Both the position numbers and the translations under genes were made by a program. The notes below the pieces were generated by a model. That model saw nothing but the letters and a program-made list of their open reading frames with translations, was not told the origin of the DNA and did no database searches. This document shows, piece after piece, positions 8,292-16,758 of a stretch of 64,000 bases of DNA. How positions within the stretch are numbered: position 1 is the stretch's first letter; each line of letters opens with the position of its first letter. This DNA comes from Limosilactobacillus mucosae DSM 13345 (GTDB taxonomy: Bacteria > Bacillota > Bacilli > Lactobacillales > Lactobacillaceae): the NCBI RefSeq assembly GCF_001436025.1, contig NZ_AZEQ01000003.1, forward strand, positions 90,521 through 154,520, given 5' to 3'.

Positions 8292-8888
8292 ATGAGTGAA
8301 CGACGTGAAGACCATCGCCAAGAGGCCGGCAAACTTTGGGACAAGACCTTTGAAGACAATCAAGATCTTGATGATTCCGGTCACCTGTCGCGAACGGCCC
8401 ATCGCAAACAAAGCTCGCATAATTCACGCATCACGACGATACTGATCGTCTTGATCGTGATTTTAGCAGCAACCCCAATTATTTATTGGGTTCATCATGA
8501 GCAGTCATTCAATCATCCGCAGCAGACGGAAAAGGTTGCTCAGTCTGTATCGAGCAAGGCAAAAAAAGCATCCAGCCACGCGAAGTCTAAAACCAAGTCC
8601 AAGTCAAGCGCTGCTGAGACTGCCAAAACCAAGACGGCTAAAGCCAAAAGCAGCAGTCAAGCGGATTCAACCAGCATTACCAGTGCCCAGAGCAGCTCAT
8701 CTTCAAGTGCGGCTGCCAGTACCTCATCAACCAGTGAGAGTGGGGCAAAGTATACGACGGTTGGCTCAGGACAGGGCATCTATCGCGTGGCAACCAATAA
8801 TGGGCTGACAGTTGCGGAGCTGGCCAGCCTTAACAATATATCACCCAATACGCCGCTGTATCCAGGTCAGCGACTGCGGGTCAAATAA
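8292..8888 (+). CDS. Membrane-anchored LysM-domain protein
   Basis: This 198-aa protein has a charged cytoplasmic N-terminus (1-45), one membrane segment (about 47-67: I-L-I-V-L-I-V-I-L-A-A-T-P-I-I-Y), a Lys/Ser/Ala-rich low-complexity linker (about 75-145) and one C-terminal LysM (about 150-198) ending in Y-P-G-Q-R-L-R-V-K. There is no cleavage site, so it is a type II membrane protein displaying a peptidoglycan-binding LysM outside the cell. Such genes commonly lie between recQ and cmk in lactobacilli. The function is probably cell-wall associated. The ribosome site is AAAGGAG. Confidence 0.88.
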   Translation: MSERREDHRQEAGKLWDKTFEDNQDLDDSGHLSRTAHRKQSSHNSRITTILIVLIVILAATPIIYWVHHEQSFNHPQQTEKVAQSVSSKAKKASSHAKSKTKSKSSAAETAKTKTAKAKSSSQADSTSITSAQSSSSSSAAASTSSTSESGAKYTTVGSGQGIYRVATNNGLTVAELASLNNISPNTPLYPGQRLRVK

Positions 8889-8907
8889 GGGGAGAATTTG
8901 AAAACTT

Positions 8908-9588
8908 ATGGAAAAAGGATTGCAAGTGGCCATTGATGGTCCAGCTTCATCAGGAAAAAGCACGGTCGCAAAAATTATTGCCAAGCGGTTTGGCTACGTC
9001 TACTGCGATACCGGCGCCATGTATCGTTCGGTAACGTGGGCAGCGTTGGAAAATGGAATTGACGTCAGCGATACCAAGCAGGTAATCGATCTGGCCCGCC
9101 GAATCAAGATCACGTTTGAGCCCGGTCAGCCTGATCAGCGTGTTTTCGTTGATGGTCATGAGGTCACTAAAGATATTCGCACAGAAAAGATCGCGGCCAA
9201 CGTTTCAGCAGTTGCCGCCATTCCAGAAGTCCGCGCTCAAATGGTTGAACAGCAGCGACAGATTGCTCAGGCTGGCGGGATCGTGATGGATGGTCGCGAT
9301 ATTGGCACGACGGTTTTGCCAGAAGCTCAGGTTAAGGTGTTTTTGGTTGCCAGTGCTCATGAGCGAGCCCGGCGCCGCTATGAGGAAAATCTGCAAAAAG
9401 GTCTGGCAACGCAATCACTGGACGAACTGGAAGCAGCCATCAAACTGCGTGATCAAAAAGATTCAACGCGCAAGGTCTCGCCATTGACCCAGGCTAAAGA
9501 TGCGATTTTAATTGATACGACGAGCTTAACGATTGATCAGGTAGTTGATGAAATCAGCGCACTGATTAAAAAAAACCAGGACAATTAA
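8908..9588 (+). CDS. cmk: Cytidylate kinase
   Basis: The 226-aa nucleotide kinase has the P-loop G-P-A-S-S-G-K-S-T near residue 12, the Y-C-D-T-G-A-M-Y-R motif and the M-D-G-R-D-I-G-T signature. It phosphorylates CMP and dCMP with ATP. AAGGGGAGA lies about 12 nt before the ATG. It is followed by rpsA, the common cmk-rpsA order. Confidence 0.97.
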   Translation: MEKGLQVAIDGPASSGKSTVAKIIAKRFGYVYCDTGAMYRSVTWAALENGIDVSDTKQVIDLARRIKITFEPGQPDQRVFVDGHEVTKDIRTEKIAANVSAVAAIPEVRAQMVEQQRQIAQAGGIVMDGRDIGTTVLPEAQVKVFLVASAHERARRRYEENLQKGLATQSLDELEAAIKLRDQKDSTRKVSPLTQAKDAILIDTTSLTIDQVVDEISALIKKNQDN

Positions 9589-9666
9589 TTCTAAACACTG
9601 GTAAACTTGGTTCAACTCTAGTAAAATAGTGGCTAGAGTTGATTGTTGCAAGGAGGATTTTTTTTA

Positions 9667-10896
9667 ATGGCTGAAAACGAAAACAAAGACGCGATGTTAG
9701 AAGCGCTCGACAGCATCAAAGAAGTTAAGGTTGGCGATGTTGTTAAGGGCAAGGTACTGCAAATTGATGATCGTCAAGCGATCGTTGGTATTGAAGACTC
9801 AGGTGTTGAAGGGGTTGTCCCGGCTAACCAACTGTCTTCCAAGCCCGTTGAAGACATCAACACGGTTGTGAAGGTCGGCGACGAACTGGACCTGGTTGTC
9901 ATCTCCAAGATTGGCAGCGACAAGGAAAACGGCAGCTACCTGCTTTCACACCGGCGCTTGGAAGCCATGAAGGTATGGGACGATCTGGAAAAGAAATTCG
10001 AAGCTGGTGAAACGATCACGGCTAAGGTTACCCAAGCTGTTAAGGGTGGTCTGGTTGTAGATGCTGGCGTTCGTGGTTTCGTACCTGCCTCAATGATTAC
10101 TGACCACTACGTTGAAGACTTGAACCAATTCAAGGGTCAAGAACTTGAATTCAAGATTGTTGAAATTGAACCAAGCGACAACCGCCTGATCCTTTCTCAC
10201 AAGGAAATCGTTCAAGCTCAACACGAAGAAGCTGCTAAGAAGGTCTTCTCTGAACTGCAACCTGGCGACGTTGTCGAAGGTAAGGTAGCTCGGATGACTA
10301 ACTTTGGTGCCTTCATCGACCTTGGCGGCGTAGACGGTCTGGTTCACGTTTCCGAAATTTCCTACGACCACGTTGACAAGCCATCTGACGTACTGGAAGT
10401 TGGCCAAGACGTTAAGGTTAAGGTTCTGAGCGTTGACCCAGAACGCGAACGGATTTCTCTGTCCATCAAGCAAACGCTGCCTGGACCATGGGATGACATT
10501 CAAGACAAGGCTCCAGTTGGTGCTGTCTTGACTGGTACTGTTAAGCGCCTGACCAGCTTTGGTGCTTTTGTTGAAGTATTCCCTGGCGTTGAAGGTTTGG
10601 TACACATTTCCCAAATCTCCCACAAGCACATCGCTACGCCAGCTGATGTTCTGAAGCCAGGTGAAGAAGTCAAGGTTAAGGTTCTGAACGTTGACCCTGA
10701 ACACCAACGTCTGGGCTTGTCCATCAAGGCATTGGAAGAAAAGCCAGCTGGTTCTGACAACAACGAAGGCCACCGTGGCGGCAACCGTCGTCCTCGTCGT
10801 CGTAACAACGACTACAAGGCCAACATGCCAGAAGAAGAAAACGGCTTTACGCTGGGCGATCTGATCGGTGATGAACTGAAGAACGCTCGCAAGTAA
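9667..10896 (+). CDS. rpsA: Ribosomal protein S1 homologue, four S1 domains
   Basis: The 409-aa protein carries four S1 OB folds (about 15-85, 100-170, 190-260, 275-345), each with a G-x-V...G-A/L-F/V-V-x-x-x-x-G core, then a basic R-R-P-R-R-R-N-N segment and an acidic tail. It binds mRNA and, in Firmicutes, is a non-essential S1-like factor. The chosen ATG at 9667 is 10 nt after AAGGAGG. Codon use is strongly biased (almost only GTT, GAA, CAA, AAG), unlike the neighbours, which indicates high expression. Confidence 0.93.
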   Translation: MAENENKDAMLEALDSIKEVKVGDVVKGKVLQIDDRQAIVGIEDSGVEGVVPANQLSSKPVEDINTVVKVGDELDLVVISKIGSDKENGSYLLSHRRLEAMKVWDDLEKKFEAGETITAKVTQAVKGGLVVDAGVRGFVPASMITDHYVEDLNQFKGQELEFKIVEIEPSDNRLILSHKEIVQAQHEEAAKKVFSELQPGDVVEGKVARMTNFGAFIDLGGVDGLVHVSEISYDHVDKPSDVLEVGQDVKVKVLSVDPERERISLSIKQTLPGPWDDIQDKAPVGAVLTGTVKRLTSFGAFVEVFPGVEGLVHISQISHKHIATPADVLKPGEEVKVKVLNVDPEHQRLGLSIKALEEKPAGSDNNEGHRGGNRRPRRRNNDYKANMPEEENGFTLGDLIGDELKNARK

Positions 10897-10914
10897 TTTA
10901 ACATTGCGTTAAGA

Positions 10915-10947
10915 GCAAAGCTGGGATTTTTCCCAGCTTTGTTTTTT
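10915..10947 (+). terminator. Terminator of rpsA
   Basis: CAAAGCTGGGA pairs with TCCCAGCTTTG across a 4-nt loop, followed by six T residues. Confidence 0.95.
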
Positions 10948-11026
10948 CATCAAGACTTTTTAGGCGCAAGTCGGAAAGTTTTATTTAAGAACAGATTAAA
11001 TCTAATTAGAAAGAAGGTGCCGCTTT

Positions 11027-12337
11027 ATGGCAAATCCAATTGTTGCTATTGTTGGACGCCCCAATGTTGGCAAGTCCACGCTGTTCAACCGGGTTGCCGG
11101 CGAACGAATCTCAATCGTTGAAGATACGCCAGGCGTTACGCGTGACCGCATCTATGCCCACGGCGAATGGCTGGGCAAGCATTTTAGCTTGATTGATACT
11201 GGTGGGATTGAAATGTCTGATCAGCCACTGTCAACTCAGATTCGTGAACAGGCTGAAGTAGCCATTGATGAAGCCGACGTAATCGTAATGGTCGTCGACG
11301 TGCGCAGTGGGGTTACTGATGCCGATGAGCAGGTTGCGCAGATTCTGTATCGTTCCGATAAGCCGGTCGTTTTGGCGGTCAATAAGGTTGATAATCCAGA
11401 ACGACGCTCGGATGTCTATGACTTCTACTCGCTAGGTCTGGGTGAACCATATCCCGTTTCCAGCGTCCATGGCGTCGGGGTCGGGGATCTTTTGGATGCC
11501 GTCATCAAAAACTTCCCCGAAAATGCCGCTAATGAAGAAGATGACACGATTCATTTCAGCTTGATTGGCCGGCCCAACGTTGGCAAGTCCTCAATCGTCA
11601 ATGCCATGCTGGGTGAAGACCGGGTAATCGTATCCAATATTGCCGGGACGACGCGTGATGCGATTGACACTCATTTCAAGGCTGATGGTCGTGAGTTTAC
11701 GATGGTTGACACGGCTGGGATCAAGAAAAAAGGCAAGCTTTATGAAAATACCGAACGCTATGCTCTGATGCGCTCGATGCGGGCGATTGATGGCAGTGAC
11801 GTGGTATTGGTCGTTTTAAACGCCGAAGAGGGCATTCGCGAGCTGGACAAGCATATTGCCGGTTACGCGCATGAGGCTGGCAAGGGGATCATTATCGTAG
11901 TCAACAAATGGGATACGATTCCAGATCGCGACCAGCGCACGATGACTGACTTTACCAATCTGATTCGCCAGGAGTTCCAGTATCTCAGCTACGCGCCGAT
12001 TATCTTTGTTTCGGCTAAAACCCGCCAGCGGCTGATCAAGCTGCCAAAGATGATTGAAGAGGTCTATGATCACTGTCGTCGCCGGATTCAATCATCCGTG
12101 CTCAACGACGTCATTATGGATGCAATTGCGGCTAATCCAACGCCAAGCACGAATGGTCGTCGTCTGCGCGTCTATTATGCAACTCAGGTGGCAATTGAGC
12201 CGCCAACGTTCGTTATTTTTGTCAACGATCCCGACCTGATGCACTTCTCTTATGCCCGTTATTTAGAAAATCAGATTCGGCAGGCGTTTGATTTTTCAGG
12301 TACGCCGATTCATCTGATCAAACGGAAGCGGAAGTAG
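11027..12337 (+). CDS. der: Ribosome-associated GTPase Der (EngA)
   Basis: The 436-aa protein has two GTPase domains in tandem, each with the same P-loop G-R-P-N-V-G-K-S (about 9-16 and 183-190). Each also has D-T-x-G (G3) and N-K-x-D (G4; N-K-V-D and N-K-W-D), and a KH-like domain ends the protein. Der is essential for 50S subunit assembly. The start ATG has AGAAGGTG upstream. Confidence 0.97.
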   Translation: MANPIVAIVGRPNVGKSTLFNRVAGERISIVEDTPGVTRDRIYAHGEWLGKHFSLIDTGGIEMSDQPLSTQIREQAEVAIDEADVIVMVVDVRSGVTDADEQVAQILYRSDKPVVLAVNKVDNPERRSDVYDFYSLGLGEPYPVSSVHGVGVGDLLDAVIKNFPENAANEEDDTIHFSLIGRPNVGKSSIVNAMLGEDRVIVSNIAGTTRDAIDTHFKADGREFTMVDTAGIKKKGKLYENTERYALMRSMRAIDGSDVVLVVLNAEEGIRELDKHIAGYAHEAGKGIIIVVNKWDTIPDRDQRTMTDFTNLIRQEFQYLSYAPIIFVSAKTRQRLIKLPKMIEEVYDHCRRRIQSSVLNDVIMDAIAANPTPSTNGRRLRVYYATQVAIEPPTFVIFVNDPDLMHFSYARYLENQIRQAFDFSGTPIHLIKRKRK

Positions 12338-12658
12338 GCTGTGCCATAGGATCGACAGCGGTTTTTGTCCCCAAAACCAAACCGGACTAATCTTAGATGA
12401 TGCTGGCTTTTATCAGCTTTTGGCAATTGGAAACGGCTAAATCAGCTAAATTTTAATGATAACGTTCGCAAATCGGCGTTTAATTGAAATTTCATTTAAA
12501 AAGTCCGTTAAACCGCTTGTCAGCGCGGTTTCACTATGCTAATCTAGTTTTTGAAATGATGCGTGAGCACGTTATTGTTTCGTTAATTTTGGACCACTCA
12601 AAATTAACTGATCCTATGACGAGGAAATTTCCATCGTCAATGGTGGGAGGTGAAACAC
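12338..12658 (+). other. Der-hup intergenic region with a long hup leader
   Basis: I see no gene in these 321 bases and no clean terminator for der. The region holds the hup promoter (12517-12545) and a leader of about 110 nt containing an 8-bp inverted repeat (TTAATTTT 12583-12590, AAAATTAA 12600-12607). Confidence 0.6.
12517..12545 (+). promoter_or_regulatory. Likely hup promoter
   Basis: TTGTCA (12517-12522), a 17-nt spacer, then an extended TGC and TAATCT (12540-12545). The -35 is good; the -10 is weak but extended. Confidence 0.55.
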
Positions 12659-12934
12659 ATGGCAAACAAAGCACAACTGGTTAGCGACGTTGCTACGGCA
12701 ACTGGTCTGACGAAGAAGGATGCTACGGCTGCTGTAGACGCTGTCTTCAGTTCCATCCAAGCATCTCTGGCCAAGGGTGAAAAGGTTCAATTAATCGGTT
12801 TTGGTAACTTTGAAGTACGGCAACGCGCCGCACGTAAAGGTCGCAACCCACAAACTGGACAAGAAATTGAAATCCCTGCAAGCAAGGTTCCAGCATTCAA
12901 GCCGGGCAAAGCTTTGAAGGACGCCGTTAAGTAA
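12659..12934 (+). CDS. hup: HU-family nucleoid protein
   Basis: This 91-aa DNA-bending protein starts M-A-N-K-A-Q-L-V and carries the HU signature [21 protein letters not shown], including the beta-arm Pro. It compacts DNA as a dimer. The ATG at 12659 is preferred over an in-frame GTG at 12650 because GGGAGGTG ends 6 nt before it. Highly biased codons fit an abundant protein. Confidence 0.97.
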   Translation: MANKAQLVSDVATATGLTKKDATAAVDAVFSSIQASLAKGEKVQLIGFGNFEVRQRAARKGRNPQTGQEIEIPASKVPAFKPGKALKDAVK

Positions 12935-12954
12935 TTAACGACGATAAAAAAATG

Positions 12955-12990
12955 AAGCGACGATCGTTTTTAACGGTCGTCGCTTTTCTT
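12955..12990 (+). terminator. Terminator of hup
   Basis: The stem AAGCGACGATCG / cGGTCGTCGCTT, with one mismatch, is followed by TTTTCTT. Confidence 0.85.
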
Positions 12991-13131
12991 ATCATGGATT
13001 TAAAATGACCACCATTTGGATTTGATAAAGTACTTAAATTTGATATCTCTGACTGATAGGACTTTATCATGAGTGCTGACGCTGTTTTATGTTAAACTAA
13101 AAAAGCATGATTAAATTAAGGGGGAAATAGC

Positions 13132-14391
13132 GTGACCTTTTCCGAAAAATGTCTGCAGGCAATTGAAGATGGCAACATGGAAGAAGCCCAAAAAGAATTT
13201 GCCTGGGCGCTGCGCAAAGACGATGATGAGATTCTGTTCAATCTGGCGGAACAGCTATACGCGCTGGGCCTGATGCCGCAAGCTCGCCGCGCCTATCTGA
13301 AGCTGTTGGAGCGCTATCCGGATGAAGATGAGCTGCGAACCGCGCTGGCTGAGATTGCGATCGATAATGGTCATAACGATGAGGCATTGGCCTATCTGAC
13401 GCAGATTGCGCCTGATTCGCCAGCTTATGTCCAGGCACTGCTGGTGGCGGCAGACCTTTACCAAACCGAGGGACAGTTTGAGGTAACGGAAGCCAAGCTC
13501 AAACAAGCCTATCAAGCAGCCCCAGAAGAGCCGGCCGTTTTGTTTGCCATGGGTGAGTTCTACTATCTGGTGGGTCAATTTGACAAAGCAGTGCCGTTTT
13601 ATTTTGCGCTGATTCAAACCGGTGCCGTAGAGTTTGCCAAGGTTGATATCGCGGCGCGCTTAGGAATGGCCTACGCACAAAGCGGTCATTATGAGCAGGC
13701 ATTGGGCTATCTCAAGCAGGTTGCACCAGCATATCAGACCAGCGACGTTCGTTTTCAAACCGGACTGACGCAGCTGGAATTGGGTGAATTCAAGGATGCC
13801 ATTGAAACGCTGACTGATCTGATCAAAGACGATGACCAGTACGCCTCGGCTTATCCTGCCTTGGCGCGGGCCTATGAGCAGACGCAACAGTATGAGGCCG
13901 GTCTGAAAGCCGTTCAAGAAGGTCTGGGCGTTGATCAGTACAATGAGAATCTTTTTGCATTGGCGGCAAGAATGGCCAGTCACGTTGGCGATTTTAAACT
14001 GATGCAAAAATATCTGCAGCAGGCTCATGAGCTGGATCCGGACAATTTGACGATTACTTTGGAATACAGCAATCTGCTGATCAAGCTGGGCGAGCACCAG
14101 GTCAATGTCAAGCTGCTGGCCCCGTTGGTCAAGGCAGATGAAGTCGATCCCCAGCTGGATTGGAATCTGGCAGTCTCCTATCAGGTATTGGAAAAATACG
14201 ACCTGGCCGAACGGTTCTATCAGGCAGCGATGCCAAGCTATAATGAAAACGTTGATTTTTTAAAGAATCTGATCAGCTTTTACCAAGAAACCGGGCAGCG
14301 TGACTTGATGATCGATGAAATGGAGCATTACGTACGGCTTAATCCAGCTGATACTGAAATGCAGGAGCGCCTGGATCAAGAAATGTTCTAA
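13132..14391 (+). CDS. Tetratricopeptide-repeat protein
   Basis: This 419-aa soluble protein is built almost entirely of TPR-like helical pairs of about 34 residues (A-L-x-Y-L-x-Q-I-A-P-D, A-V-P-F-Y-F-A-L, A-L-G-Y-L-K-Q-V-A-P and so on, about 10 repeats). It has no signal peptide or catalytic motif. The start is GTG at 13132 behind AAGGGGGAA. An extended -10 (TGTTAAACT, 13090-13098) lies 34 nt upstream. The hup-TPR-cca order is conserved in lactobacilli. The function is unknown; TPR proteins act as protein-binding scaffolds. Confidence 0.88.
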   Translation: MTFSEKCLQAIEDGNMEEAQKEFAWALRKDDDEILFNLAEQLYALGLMPQARRAYLKLLERYPDEDELRTALAEIAIDNGHNDEALAYLTQIAPDSPAYVQALLVAADLYQTEGQFEVTEAKLKQAYQAAPEEPAVLFAMGEFYYLVGQFDKAVPFYFALIQTGAVEFAKVDIAARLGMAYAQSGHYEQALGYLKQVAPAYQTSDVRFQTGLTQLELGEFKDAIETLTDLIKDDDQYASAYPALARAYEQTQQYEAGLKAVQEGLGVDQYNENLFALAARMASHVGDFKLMQKYLQQAHELDPDNLTITLEYSNLLIKLGEHQVNVKLLAPLVKADEVDPQLDWNLAVSYQVLEKYDLAERFYQAAMPSYNENVDFLKNLISFYQETGQRDLMIDEMEHYVRLNPADTEMQERLDQEMF

Positions 14392-14393
14392 AT

Positions 14394-14430
14394 AAAAAAG
14401 GTTCCGTATCATGCGGAACCTTTTTATTTT
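14394..14430 (+). terminator. Bidirectional terminator between convergent genes
   Basis: AAAAAAGGTTCCG / CGGAACCTTTTTATTTT is A-rich on the left and T-rich on the right. It serves the TPR gene and the reverse-strand recombinase-like gene, whose stop codon lies in the tail. Confidence 0.92.
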
Positions 14431-15251
14431 AGCTGTAGCAAGAGACGCTGATAATAGAGCAGGGACTGTGGATTTAATCTGAGTCGAGTCTGCAGCTCTT
14501 GGGGCGTGGCGTCGCGATGCTGAGCAATCTCATAAAGAATATAGCTTTGGTGCAGATACTTGGGAGCCAGCTTAAAGCCCAGGTATTCCTCATCGGCTTT
14601 GAGGTATTTAAACAAACCGGCATTGCTGATCCAGGGATGCTCGCGGTTCAGCCGCTGCTTTAAAAAAATATCCTGGCAGTTCTGCAACTGCTGGATCGGT
14701 GCGATATAGGCAGCAAAGGTCTTCATAAAATCTCGTTCGACGGCGTTTTTGGGTTGCAGGCTGCGCCATACGTCGCCAAATCCTGGCTGCAGAAACTCAG
14801 CAACCGTATAGCCGCGACTGCTCAAAAACAAAACGGCGCGCGTGTAGAGCTGCAGCTGATCGTCGGCGAGAATGTCGTCCAGCTTGAGCAGCCATTTAGT
14901 GGAAAGATGCTGATTGGGCTTGGTTGCCTTGCCATGAATCGTCAGCGTGGGATAGTTGTCGATCAGCTGATGCGTAAACAAAAAGCGGAAATAGCGGCTG
15001 AGCTGAGAAAGCACCTTGTTAAAAGTCGCCAGGGTAATGTCCTGCTCGTCACGCAGCCAGTTCAGGTAGGCTCGGACATCGGTTTCCGTTACGTTGTTGG
15101 CACTGGGATCATGAGCATAGATCGGACGCTGATCCTCGAGATAGTTAAATAATTGACGCAGCGTGGCATCATAGGCATCAATGGTCATCTGCGCGCGGCC
15201 AATGGCTTTAAGCTCCCGATGAAAGGCAGTCTGGTAAGGATATTGATCCAT
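14424..15251 (-). CDS. Degenerate tyrosine recombinase-like protein
   Basis: The 275-aa protein begins with a phage-integrase SAM-like core-binding domain (about 5-95: T-I-D-A-Y-D-A-T-L-R-Q-L-F-N-Y-L...L-S-R-Y-F-R-F-L-F). The rest follows the Xer catalytic fold without its active site. The segment equal to T-G-x-R-x-S-E-L reads R-G-Y-T-V-A-E-F-L, and the HxLR region reads P-K-Y-L-H-Q-S-Y. Only a C-terminal Tyr (L-L-Y-Y-Q) may be retained. The frame is intact with AAAGGATC upstream, so it looks like a maintained pseudo-recombinase rather than a dead gene. Function unknown, possibly DNA binding. Confidence 0.8.
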   Translation of the reverse strand: MDQYPYQTAFHRELKAIGRAQMTIDAYDATLRQLFNYLEDQRPIYAHDPSANNVTETDVRAYLNWLRDEQDITLATFNKVLSQLSRYFRFLFTHQLIDNYPTLTIHGKATKPNQHLSTKWLLKLDDILADDQLQLYTRAVLFLSSRGYTVAEFLQPGFGDVWRSLQPKNAVERDFMKTFAAYIAPIQQLQNCQDIFLKQRLNREHPWISNAGLFKYLKADEEYLGFKLAPKYLHQSYILYEIAQHRDATPQELQTRLRLNPQSLLYYQRLLLQLK

Positions 15252-15486
15252 AAAAAGATCCTTTCTGATTTATTTTAGGTAGTAATGATTTACCTTAACA
15301 ATAACGCGAAACCTAACCGAAAGCAAGTATAACCGATTGCAGCTGCCGTTATAAACCAATCCGGGCTGTTGGGATTGGTTTCAAGTCGACTGGGTCGAAT
15401 CAATGTTCTTAGACAATAATTACTAGGGAGAGATTGATAAAGTTGGCTAAATTGCAGATCTCGTTTTCGAGTCCTGGAAAGTTTGC

Positions 15487-15492
15487 TAAAAT
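15487..15492 (+). promoter_or_regulatory. Extended -10 of the cca promoter
   Basis: TGC-TAAAAT lies about 50 nt before the cca start; the -35 (TTTTCG at 15464-15469) is poor. The same divergent gap holds an imperfect hairpin at 15353-15381 (AACCAATCC / GGATTGGTT) with no T run. Confidence 0.45.
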
Positions 15493-15543
15493 GGTTAGGA
15501 CTGGTTATGACAACCAAATCCACGAAACAAGGAAATGATATCC

Positions 15544-16758
15544 GTGAAAATCGAAAAACTGCCGGCCGTCTTTGAACCAGCACGGCCGATTCTGCAGCGA
15601 ATTGAACAGGCTGGCTATGAGGCCTATTTTGTCGGCGGCTGCGTGCGCGATACGATTTTGGGCGATCCGATTCATGACATCGACATTGCCACCAGCGCCT
15701 ATCCGGCCGAAATCAAGCAGATCTTTAATCGTACGGTTGATACTGGCATTGAGCATGGGACGGTCATGATTTTAGATCATGGCGTTGGCTACGAAACGAC
15801 CACTTTTCGAACTGAATCTGGCTACCAGGACTTTCGCCGTCCAGATTCGGTAACGTTTGTCCGCTCACTGGCAGAAGACTTAAAGCGGCGCGACTTTACG
15901 ATCAATGCCTTGGCGCTGAAGGAAAACGGCGAGGTCATCGATTTATTTGATGGGCTGGGCGACTTAAAGCGGCACTTGATCAAGGCGGTGGGTGAACCGG
16001 CTGAACGTTTTCATGAAGACGCGCTGCGGATGATGCGGGCCGTTCGTTTTGCCAGCAAGCTTGACTTTCAGATTGATGAAAAGACCAGACAAGGCATTCA
16101 AGAAAATGCACCGCTTCTAGAAAAGATTGCCATTGAACGGATTCGCGTTGAATTTGAGAAGCTTTTGCTTGGTCAAAATCCAACCGCTGGCCTCAAGGAC
16201 CTGCTCGTTACTGATCTATACCGCTACTGTCCAAGATTGGCCGATCAAAAAATGGCTCTGGAGCAGCTTTTGGACCTTAAGCAATGGCATCTGAAAACCG
16301 AAGCCGAAGCCTGGGCAGTGCTGATGCAGGTCATGCGGTTTGATCATCCCCAGCGCAATGCATTTTTAAAGGCTTGGAAGACATCCAATGATCTGATCAG
16401 CGACGTCCAAAAAATCGTACCAGCCGTCCAAGCAATCTTAAACGATCAATTGACGCCCAAGCTCTTGTTTGATACTGGCGACCGACTGCTGCTCAGTGCC
16501 AATCGCGTGGCGGCAATGTTTGGCCACAGCCTAGAAGAACTTGATTTGCGCGATCGCTATCAGGCTTTGCCGATTAAAAGTACAAAAGAGCTGGCAGTTA
16601 ATGGCGGTCAGCTGATCAAACTGGCGCATGTCAAGCCTGGGCCAAAGATGGGGCAGATTTTGCATCAATTGCAGCAGCAGGTCTTGGATCGCAGTCTGCC
16701 CAATGATCAAAATGCTTTGTTGGCGGCAGCTGCACAATTAGCAAAAGAGGAAGATTAA
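15544..16758 (+). CDS. cca: CCA tRNA nucleotidyltransferase
   Basis: The enzyme of about 404 aa adds or repairs the CCA end of tRNA. It shows G-G-C-V-R-D near residue 31, the catalytic D-I-D-I-A-T pair, R-R-D-F-T-I-N-A-L-A and the R-F-x-E-D-x-L-R-M-M-R-A motif. An in-frame ATG at 15535 sits only 2 nt from AAGGA, so GTG at 15544 with a 10-nt spacing is the better start. The stop overlaps the next start by one base. Confidence 0.95.
   Translation: MKIEKLPAVFEPARPILQRIEQAGYEAYFVGGCVRDTILGDPIHDIDIATSAYPAEIKQIFNRTVDTGIEHGTVMILDHGVGYETTTFRTESGYQDFRRPDSVTFVRSLAEDLKRRDFTINALALKENGEVIDLFDGLGDLKRHLIKAVGEPAERFHEDALRMMRAVRFASKLDFQIDEKTRQGIQENAPLLEKIAIERIRVEFEKLLLGQNPTAGLKDLLVTDLYRYCPRLADQKMALEQLLDLKQWHLKTEAEAWAVLMQVMRFDHPQRNAFLKAWKTSNDLISDVQKIVPAVQAILNDQLTPKLLFDTGDRLLLSANRVAAMFGHSLEELDLRDRYQALPIKSTKELAVNGGQLIKLAHVKPGPKMGQILHQLQQQVLDRSLPNDQNALLAAAAQLAKEED

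Noticed and set aside
10090..10773. Long reverse-strand frame (227 codons) opposite rpsA
   Set aside because: It is the antisense shadow of a strongly codon-biased gene, has no ribosome site and encodes no recognisable domain.
12484..12684. 66-codon frame across the hup leader
   Set aside because: It overlaps the hup promoter and start in another frame and has no ribosome site.
15353..15381. Hairpin AACCAATCC..GGATTGGTT between the recombinase-like gene and cca
   Set aside because: No T run on either strand and no repeat elsewhere in the window; not supported as terminator or operator.
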